Source: Deltaproteobacteria bacterium (GTDB lineage Bacteria > Desulfobacterota > Binatia > DP-6). From it: a DNA stretch of 6,085 nt. The stretch covers positions 560 to 6,644 of the forward strand of contig VBLD01000151.1 of assembly GCA_005879205.1 (NCBI GenBank), in the 5' to 3' direction. The notes under the pieces are model-generated. The model saw nothing but the letters and a program-made list of their open reading frames with translations. It searched no databases and had not been told where the DNA came from. The position numbers and the translations under genes are program-made. Below, in pieces: positions 1-4,156 of this stretch (position 1 is its first letter; every line of letters starts with the position of its first letter).

Positions 1-297
1 CGTCTGGACGTACGTCGCATCCACGCTGCCCCCCGAGGCCGGACACGAGAGACCGACCAGGAACGCGGGGTGCAGCTTGGCGGACGGCGAGAGCGTCGCC
101 AGCTCGGCGGAGGCTCGCTCGACGCCGCAGCAGCGCGCTGCAGTCGTCATGGTGCGGTGCTGGTGCTGACACCGCGTTGCGCAGCAGTGGGCGGCGCGCA
201 ACTCCCGCACCGTCCGGGACGGGTTCGCGTAGGCCGCCTGTACCGCTACCGTGACCGATAGAGCAGACGCGACCGCGATGAGAGACCGGATACGCAC
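1..297 (-). CDS. Secreted Cys/His-rich small protein, partial (3' end outside window)
   Basis: Reading the minus strand from GTG at 297 gives 99 codons without a stop up to the window edge, so the C-terminus is missing. Residues 1-24 form a clear signal peptide: basic MRIRS start, hydrophobic core, then cleavage after AYA. The mature part carries a compact cluster, HCCATRCQHQH at 37-47, followed by RCCGV at 55-59 and a further Cys near 85. That arrangement suggests metal binding or disulfides in the periplasm or outside the cell. I recall comparable HCC...C.H...CCGV secreted hypotheticals in uncultivated high-GC lineages, but no named family or function can be given. GTG is chosen because the signal peptide begins exactly there and no in-frame ATG lies upstream; no strong Shine-Dalgarno is visible. 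It diverges from the desaturase gene at 413, and the 115 bp between them must hold both promoters. The 63-codon plus-strand frame over the same bases has no protein character. Confidence 0.72.
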   Translation of the reverse strand, partial: MRIRSLIAVASALSVTVAVQAAYANPSRTVRELRAAHCCATRCQHQHRTMTTAARCCGVERASAELATLSPSAKLHPAFLVGLSCPASGGSVDATYVQT

Positions 298-401
298 CCG
301 TACCGAAGCTACTCTCGGGGTCGTGGTTGTGCAACAGCTGATACGGATCGCCGCGCCCGACGATCGTAGGGTATCTTCACATGGTTCGCGATGGAGGTTC
401 T

Positions 402-406
402 GGAGG
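402..406 (+). promoter_or_regulatory. Shine-Dalgarno GGAGG for the desaturase
   Basis: GGAGG lies 6 nt before GTG 413. It decides the start: the in-frame ATG at 251 lies inside the divergent gene's 5' end and would add 54 residues with no family character. The ATGs at 381 and 391 are out of frame. Confidence 0.75.
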
Positions 407-412
407 TCACGC

Positions 413-1279
413 GTGCCGGGTGACGTCGTCCCGCTGGTCGTGAGCGGGCCGCTCCTCGCCGGGACCTTCTTGGCACTCGTATACCTCGAGGTGCGCTACC
501 CCCTCAGGCGATCCGTCGAGCCGAAAGTGCGTCACGTGGCCCGCAACCTCGCGCTGGCGACGCTCACGGCGGCCGCCGTCCGGCTCGCGGAGATGCCGGC
601 GGTGCTGCCGATCGCGCGGCGGGTGGCGGCCGGGAGATGGGGCCTCCTCGGCTGGGCATCCCTCCCCGCCTGGCTCGACGTCCTGCTCGCCATGGTCCTG
701 CTCGACTACACGCTGTACGTCTGGCACGTGCTCACCCACCGCGTGCCGTTGCTTTGGCGGCTTCACGTCGTGCACCACGTCGACCGCGACCTCGACGCGT
801 CGACGGCGTTGCGCTTTCATTTCGCCGAGGTCGTGGTCTCCGTCGGCTGGCGGCTCGGGCAGGTGCTGCTGATCGGCGTGTCGCCGCTGGCGTTCTCCGC
901 CTGGCAGACGGCCACGCTCGTCTCGGTCATGTTCCATCACGCCAACGTGCGCCTGCCGATCGCGGCCGAGCGGCGCCTCAATCGCTTCGTCGTGACGCCG
1001 CGCATGCACGGCATCCATCACTCGATCGTGCGCGAGGAGACGGACTCGAACTGGTCGAGCGGCTTGACGGTCTGGGACCGGCTGCACGGCACGCTCCGGC
1101 TCGACGTGCCGCAGGCCGACGTCACGATCGGGGTGCCGGCCTATGGCGACGGGCACGACGTCACGCTCGGAAAGCTCGTCGCGATGCCCTTTCGGCCGCT
1201 GCGGCCGGGCTGGGAGCTGCCCGGCGGGGGGCGTCCGGTCCGGGGCGCCTCGCGGTCGCGGCGCCGCTTGGCGGCGTAG
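413..1279 (+). CDS. Sterol desaturase / fatty acid hydroxylase superfamily membrane protein
   Basis: A 288-residue integral-membrane enzyme. The family uses a histidine-ligated di-iron centre and O2 to hydroxylate or desaturate sterols, fatty acids, carotenoids and other lipids at the inner membrane. The His boxes are visible: HVLTH (residues 105-109, HX3H), HVVHH (118-122, HX2HH), FHH (174-176) and HGIHH (199-203, HX2HH), plus an isolated H136. Hydrophobic segments lie at about 7-26, 46-66, 84-106 and 140-165. The closing DNWSSGLTVWDRLHGTL stretch is typical of bacterial members, whose usual length is 250-320 residues. The start is GTG 413, set by the GGAGG at 402-406. No desaturase partner such as a reductase or ferredoxin is adjacent, and the neighbours are unrelated, so the substrate cannot be inferred. 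The Arg-rich C-terminal tail (about 270-288) is a low-complexity extension. The stop lies 16 bp from the end of the convergent methyltransferase gene, leaving no room for a separate terminator. Confidence 0.9.
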   Translation: MPGDVVPLVVSGPLLAGTFLALVYLEVRYPLRRSVEPKVRHVARNLALATLTAAAVRLAEMPAVLPIARRVAAGRWGLLGWASLPAWLDVLLAMVLLDYTLYVWHVLTHRVPLLWRLHVVHHVDRDLDASTALRFHFAEVVVSVGWRLGQVLLIGVSPLAFSAWQTATLVSVMFHHANVRLPIAAERRLNRFVVTPRMHGIHHSIVREETDSNWSSGLTVWDRLHGTLRLDVPQADVTIGVPAYGDGHDVTLGKLVAMPFRPLRPGWELPGGGRPVRGASRSRRRLAA

Positions 1280-1295
1280 GCCTGCGGCGGCGAGC

Positions 1296-1982
1296 TCAGC
1301 GGCGGGCGATTTCGACGAGGCGTACCATGACGGGGAGCCCCTCTTCGCGCATCGGACGCTCGACCACCCGCCAGGTGAGGGGGAGTGGGTCGAGCATGGC
1401 GTAGAAGTCGCGCGTGTCGATCCGGAGGGCGTCGGTCAAGAGTGCGCGGCCGCCGGGCGCGAGGAGGCGGTCGATGGCGCGCGCGACGGCGTCGAATGAC
1501 GCACGGTCGTAGAGCACCTCGGCCGCGAGCACGAGGTCGAATTGGCCGGTGAGCGCCGGCGTGGTGAAGTCGGCCGCCACGCACTGGACGTTCGCCAGAC
1601 GGTTTGCGGCGGCGCTGGCGCGCACGAAGGCGAGCGGGGCCGCCACGCGGTCGACGAAGGTGACGTGCGCTCCACGGCGGGCGGCGGCGAGGCCGGGGAG
1701 GCCGAGGCCGCAGCCCAGCTCGACGGCCGAGCGCGCGCCGCGCGGCACGGCGTCGGCCAGGACGGTCGCGCCCGTCCAGCGATGGGCCCAGTAGGGCGGC
1801 TCGGGCGGATCGTCGGCCGCGAGCAGCGCGTGGCCGTCGACGTGGCGCTCGAGATGCGCGACCTCCCACAGCGCGATCGCATCGCCGCCCACGTCGAGCC
1901 GGGAAAGCGTCGCCGCGAATCCCCCGATGACGCGCTTTTCGGTTGTCACTCGGGGGCGCGCGGTGCTATGCACCGCGCGCAT
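1296..1982 (-). CDS. Class I SAM-dependent methyltransferase (METTL21/Methyltransf_16-like)
   Basis: 228 residues if read from ATG 1982. A single Rossmann-type methyltransferase domain is visible. PPYWAHRW at 62-69 is the lead-in seen in the METTL21/nicotinamide N-methyltransferase-like group. Motif I is VELGCGLGLPG at 87-97, an acidic residue D111 ends the second strand, AADF lies at 136-139, and AAEVLYD at 153-159 sits at the motif-IV position. Relatives modify protein lysines or small molecules; the substrate here cannot be told. It is probably cytoplasmic, with no signal peptide. The start is uncertain. ATG 1982 overlaps the opposite-strand ATG 1981 by two bases and has no Shine-Dalgarno. 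GTG 1949 would give 217 residues, keep the whole domain and leave the inverted repeat at 1956-1980 between the two genes; it has no clear Shine-Dalgarno either. The 3' end faces the desaturase gene 16 bp away. Confidence 0.85.
   Translation of the reverse strand: MRAVHSTARPRVTTEKRVIGGFAATLSRLDVGGDAIALWEVAHLERHVDGHALLAADDPPEPPYWAHRWTGATVLADAVPRGARSAVELGCGLGLPGLAAARRGAHVTFVDRVAAPLAFVRASAAANRLANVQCVAADFTTPALTGQFDLVLAAEVLYDRASFDAVARAIDRLLAPGGRALLTDALRIDTRDFYAMLDPLPLTWRVVERPMREEGLPVMVRLVEIARR
1956..1980. repeat. Perfect 11-bp inverted repeat with 3-nt loop at a divergent start
   Basis: Arm GCGCGCGGTGC (1956-1966), spacer TAT, arm GCACCGCGCGC (1970-1980). The right arm ends directly before ATG 1981 of the 87-residue gene, and the element also covers the 5' end of the minus-strand methyltransferase frame. 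It could be a dimeric repressor operator shared by both genes, or an RNA hairpin masking the start of the plus-strand message. The sequence does not tell which. Confidence 0.7.
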
Positions 1983-2244
1983 GGAAGATATGGTCCGCCA
2001 GACCGATCAGATCATCAACTTCACGAACGAGATCAACCGCCGTATCGCCGAAGCCGGCATCACGGGCGTCGAAGGACTCGTCGGCCTGTACGATCAGCTC
2101 CGCAGTGCGCTCGGGAAGGTCAGCCAGCAGGAACTCGAGTGGGCGCAGGGCGAGGTGAATCGGGTGCTCGAGCGCCTGCGGCGACTCTCCGAGGAGCTGT
2201 CGCACCTCGCCGCCTTGAAGGCGGCCCTCGAGACCGGCCACTGA
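1981..2244 (+). CDS. Hypothetical 87-residue helical/coiled-coil protein
   Basis: Family not recognised. The product begins MEDMVRQTDQ and is almost wholly predicted alpha-helical, without signal peptide, membrane segment or cysteine. Residues about 50-83 show heptad-like Leu/Val spacing among alternating acid and basic residues (VNRVLERLRRLSEELSHL), suggesting a coiled coil or helical bundle and possibly self-association. The frame is open from ATG 1927, but the first 18 codons of that extension cross the inverted repeat and read like the opposite gene, so ATG 1981 is preferred. ATG 1990 (MVRQTDQ) is an alternative: GGAAG at 1983-1987 lies before it but only 2 nt away, which is too close to be ideal. 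It diverges from the SAM methyltransferase and converges on the secreted protein gene ending at 2286. Its position suggests co-regulation with the methyltransferase, and no more can be said. Confidence 0.7.
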   Translation: MEDMVRQTDQIINFTNEINRRIAEAGITGVEGLVGLYDQLRSALGKVSQQELEWAQGEVNRVLERLRRLSEELSHLAALKAALETGH

Positions 2245-2246
2245 GC

Positions 2247-2260
2247 GGGCGGCACCGCCC
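2247..2260. terminator. Weak GC hairpin between convergent genes
   Basis: GGGCG (2247-2251), loop GCAC, CGCCC (2256-2260), just after the stop of the 87-residue gene and 25 bp from the end of the opposing gene. It might act as a bidirectional stop, but there is no T-tract on either side, so it is only a candidate. Confidence 0.2.
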
Positions 2261-2285
2261 CGCCCCGTTCGGGTGCGCGCGCCGG

Positions 2286-2639
2286 CTACTTCAACGCCTC
2301 GACGACGATCGCCTGCATCCCGCCCTGGGCAACCTTGTTGCCCTCGATCGTGATCTTCTCGGCAGCCTTGTCCTTCAGCTGCCCGTACGGCTTCGAGTTC
2401 TCGTGATCCTCGAGCAGGAGATACACCTGCTTGTCGTCCGTGAGCAGACCGAGCGGAAGACCCTTCTTGGCGCAGGTCTCGGCGCACTTTTTGTGACCGG
2501 GACCGTGACCCGTTTCCGGATGCGGCATGTAGCAGGCCAGATCAATAACCTCGCCGGTGACCGAGTCGGCCCGCGTGGACGAGGCCCAGAGGAACCCGGC
2601 GAAGATCGCGACGAGCACGGAGAACGTTCGCATTCGCAT
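2286..2639 (-). CDS. Small secreted protein with CX15CX3C motif, function unknown
   Basis: 117 residues from ATG 2639. Residues 1-24 (MRMRTFSVLVAIFAGFLWASSTRA) are a signal peptide with probable cleavage before DSVTG. The mature domain begins TGEVIDLACYM and holds C36, C52 and C56 with H40, H45 and H49 between them. It then continues GLPLGLLTDD and VYLLLEDHEN, and ends IVVEAL, an all-beta-looking pattern of about 90 residues. The GEVIDLACY...CAxxCxxxGxPxGLL signature recurs, as far as I recall, in periplasmic hypotheticals of Acidobacteria and deltaproteobacteria. Metal or cofactor binding by the Cys/His cluster is an inference. The start is set by the strong purine tract at 2641-2653. ATG 2633 is an equally spaced alternative two codons in, whereas ATG 2675 would place 12 non-signal residues ahead. 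It lies 59 bp downstream of the cupin lipoprotein on the same strand and may share its transcript. Confidence 0.82.
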   Translation of the reverse strand: MRMRTFSVLVAIFAGFLWASSTRADSVTGEVIDLACYMPHPETGHGPGHKKCAETCAKKGLPLGLLTDDKQVYLLLEDHENSKPYGQLKDKAAEKITIEGNKVAQGGMQAIVVEALK

Positions 2640-2640
2640 A

Positions 2641-2653
2641 CCTCTCCCCTCCC
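2641..2653 (-). promoter_or_regulatory. Strong Shine-Dalgarno tract before the small secreted protein
   Basis: The minus strand reads GGGAGGGGAGAGG, then T, then ATG 2639. GGGAGG is 8 nt from that ATG. The tract favours ATG 2639 or 2633 over the further upstream ATG 2675. Confidence 0.7.
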
Positions 2654-2684
2654 AAGGACGAGAAATCGTCTCCATCGTCCCTAC

Positions 2685-2698
2685 CCGCCGGGGGGCGG
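2685..2698 (-). terminator. GC hairpin directly after the cupin stop codon
   Basis: On the minus strand CCGCC (2698-2694), loop CCCC, GGCGG (2689-2685) starts immediately after the cupin TGA. It lacks a U-tract, so it may attenuate or stabilise the message between the cupin and the downstream secreted protein rather than end it. Confidence 0.2.
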
Positions 2699-3133
2699 TC
2701 AGTCAAACTCGCCGGCGGGTACGGTGTCGGGCGCATCGAGCGGCGGCGTGAAAACCGCCAGCGCGACGGCCCGTCCGCGGCCTTCGTTCGCGAACCAGTG
2801 CGCCGTGCCGCGCGGGATCAGCACCGCGTCGCCCGCGCGCAGCGGAATACGGGTATTCCCGAGGACGAGCGTGCCGCGGCCGCGCAGCACGAGCACCGTG
2901 AGATCGTGCGCGGCGTGGCGATGGGGCGTCTCGCGACCGAGTACCTGGACGACGTGGTAGCTCGCGGTCTGGGTGCGCGCGACGGCGTCGGCGCGGATGT
3001 TCTCGTCTCCCGGCACGTGGCTCCGGAGGAACGCCTCGAGCCCCCCGGCCAGCGGACCGATGGCGACCCGAGGCGCTCGCGCGGCGCACGCGCTCACCAG
3101 GGCGGCGAGCAGCAGGGTGAAACCCGGCCGCAT
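2699..3133 (-). CDS. Cupin-domain lipoprotein
   Basis: 144 residues. The N-terminus MRPGFTLLLAALVSAC has a lipobox (VSA-C, Cys16), so the protein should be lipidated and membrane-anchored on the periplasmic side or exported. A single cupin_2-type barrel follows. Motif 1 is PHRHAAHD (70-77), with H71 and H73 as metal ligands and H76/D77 near where the usual Glu sits. Motif 2 is GDAVLIPRGTAHWFAN (101-116), a very good match to GX5PXGX2HX3N with H112 as ligand. It probably binds a divalent metal, but catalysis or ligand cannot be told. ATG 3133 is chosen for the lipobox and a modest AAGGG 8-12 nt upstream. The same frame stays open on the minus strand to about 4096, but that part is antisense to the DNA methyltransferase and is not real. 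It diverges from the DNA methyltransferase and precedes the small secreted protein by 59 bp. Confidence 0.88.
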   Translation of the reverse strand: MRPGFTLLLAALVSACAARAPRVAIGPLAGGLEAFLRSHVPGDENIRADAVARTQTASYHVVQVLGRETPHRHAAHDLTVLVLRGRGTLVLGNTRIPLRAGDAVLIPRGTAHWFANEGRGRAVALAVFTPPLDAPDTVPAGEFD

Positions 3134-3175
3134 GGCGCCGCCCTTCTGTCGCGAAGGCCTGGAAGCCGCAAGTCC

Positions 3176-3202
3176 TTGACGCCTCGCCGCTGCGTGGATA
3201 AG
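3176..3202 (+). promoter_or_regulatory. Candidate sigma70-type promoter for the DNA methyltransferase
   Basis: TTGACG (3176-3181) is a five-of-six match to the -35 consensus. GATAAG (3197-3202) matches four of six -10 bases, but the spacer is a short 15 bp. A start point near 3209 would give a short leader to GTG 3224. An inverted repeat (3182-3188/3202-3208) overlaps the element. Confidence 0.4.
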
Positions 3203-3208
3203 GCGAGG
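3182..3208. repeat. 7-bp inverted repeat in the cupin/methyltransferase divergent gap
   Basis: CCTCGCC (3182-3188) and its perfect complement GGCGAGG (3202-3208) are separated by 13 bp and bracket the candidate -10. Both the position and the spacing suit a repressor operator. A chance match in such GC-rich DNA is possible. Confidence 0.35.
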
Positions 3209-3213
3209 ACGGT

Positions 3214-3218
3214 GGAGG
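3214..3218 (+). promoter_or_regulatory. Shine-Dalgarno GGAGG for the DNA methyltransferase
   Basis: GGAGG lies 5 nt before GTG 3224. This favours that start over the in-frame GTGs at 3194, 3212 and 3218. Confidence 0.6.
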
Positions 3219-3223
3219 TGGGG

Positions 3224-4156
3224 GTGGCGATCGCAGGCGTCTACGACCCCGATGCCCCCATCGTCCTGTTCGGAGGGGACTGCCGGGAATTCCTCGCGAC
3301 GCTGCCCGCGGGTGCCGCCCGGCTCATCGTCACCTCGCCGCCCTACAACCTCGGCAAGGCCTACGAGCGCCGGCGCGCGCTCGACGTCTACCTCGCCGAG
3401 CAGGCGGAGGTGATCGCCGACGCCGTTCGCGTGCTCGCGCCCGAAGGGAGCATCTGCTGGCAGGTCGGCAACCACGTCGATGCCGGCGAGGTGTTCCCGC
3501 TCGACGCCCTCGTCTATCCGCTCTTCAAGCGGCACGGCCTCCGGCTGCGCAACCGGATCGTGTGGCACTTCGAGCACGGGCTGCACTGTGCGCGTCGCTT
3601 CTCTGGCCGGCACGAGACGATTCTCTGGTTCACGCGCGACGCCTACGCCTTTCGCCTCGACCGCGTGCGGGTCCCGCAGAAGTATCCGGGCAAGCGCCAC
3701 TTCAAGGGACCCAACGTCGGGCGGCCGTCGTGCCATCCGCTCGGCAAGAACCCCGGCGACGTCTGGTCCATTCCCAACGTCAAGCACAACCACGTGGAGA
3801 AGACGGCGCATCCCTGCCAGTTCCCCGTCGAGCTGGTCGAGCGGCTGGTGCTCGCGCTGACCGACCCGGGCGACCTCGTGCTCGATCCGTACATGGGTGT
3901 CGGCTCGACGGCGGTCGCCGCCGTGCTCCATCGCCGGCGGGCGGCTGGAGCGGAGATCGAGCCGCGCTACCTGTCGATCGCGCGCGACCGGGTGATGCTC
4001 GCCGCCGCGGGGCGGCTTCGGACCCGGCCGATGACGCGTCCGATCTACGTCCCGCCGGCGCCCTCGCCTCCCGACGGCTTGCGGCGGCCGAGGCACTCGT
4101 CGAGACAGCGCTCGATCAGCTGGTGCAGCGGCCCGGTGCCGACGCCCCGCTCGTAG
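3224..4156 (+). CDS. Site-specific DNA methyltransferase (beta-class, m4C or m6A), no restriction partner seen
   Basis: 310 residues. It transfers a methyl group from SAM to the exocyclic amine of adenine (N6) or cytosine (N4) in a specific DNA site. The catalytic motif IV TSPPYN (37-42) comes first and the SAM-binding motif I DPYMGVGST (221-229) lies near the C-terminus. That order defines the beta class. GAEIEPRY (242-249) follows as motif II. The stretch between them, including VWHFEHGLHC, GRHETILWF and GDVWSIPNVKHNHVEKTAHPCQFP, holds the variable target-recognition part and motif X. SPPY is commoner in m4C enzymes, but this does not settle the base. The frame is open upstream to 2798, but that part is antisense to the cupin; GTG 3224 has the best Shine-Dalgarno. 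The last 37 codons or so overlap the opposite-strand sensor gene by 112 bp, and the final residues (about 286-310) look like tail, not conserved domain. No endonuclease gene is adjacent, so it looks like an orphan regulatory or solitary methyltransferase. Confidence 0.92.
   Translation: MAIAGVYDPDAPIVLFGGDCREFLATLPAGAARLIVTSPPYNLGKAYERRRALDVYLAEQAEVIADAVRVLAPEGSICWQVGNHVDAGEVFPLDALVYPLFKRHGLRLRNRIVWHFEHGLHCARRFSGRHETILWFTRDAYAFRLDRVRVPQKYPGKRHFKGPNVGRPSCHPLGKNPGDVWSIPNVKHNHVEKTAHPCQFPVELVERLVLALTDPGDLVLDPYMGVGSTAVAAVLHRRRAAGAEIEPRYLSIARDRVMLAAAGRLRTRPMTRPIYVPPAPSPPDGLRRPRHSSRQRSISWCSGPVPTPRS

Noticed and set aside
70..261. Plus-strand 63-codon frame at the left edge
   Set aside because: It is antisense to the Cys/His-rich secreted protein, which has a clear signal peptide and motif structure.
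251..412. N-terminal extension of the desaturase from ATG 251
   Set aside because: It overlaps the 5' end of the divergent secreted protein, has no family character, and GTG 413 has an ideal GGAGG.
2657..2670. GACGA-GAAA-TCGTC hairpin in the leader of the small secreted protein gene
   Set aside because: A five-base stem is too short to claim as a regulator or terminator, and there is no T-run after it on the relevant strand.
1542..2960. Plus-strand frame of 472 codons
   Set aside because: It crosses three better genes on both strands, and its composition is the Arg/Gly/Ala-rich type expected of a GC-rich shadow frame.
3200..4045. A hidden HATPase_c domain continuing the sensor kinase in another minus-strand frame
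   Set aside because: The region encodes an intact DNA methyltransferase on the plus strand. None of the long open minus-strand frames shows N, G1 or G2 box motifs.
2699..4096. Single long minus-strand frame of 465 codons
   Set aside because: Only the C-terminal 144 codons (lipobox plus cupin) look like protein. The upstream part is antisense to the DNA methyltransferase, with Arg/Pro/Gly/His-rich filler.
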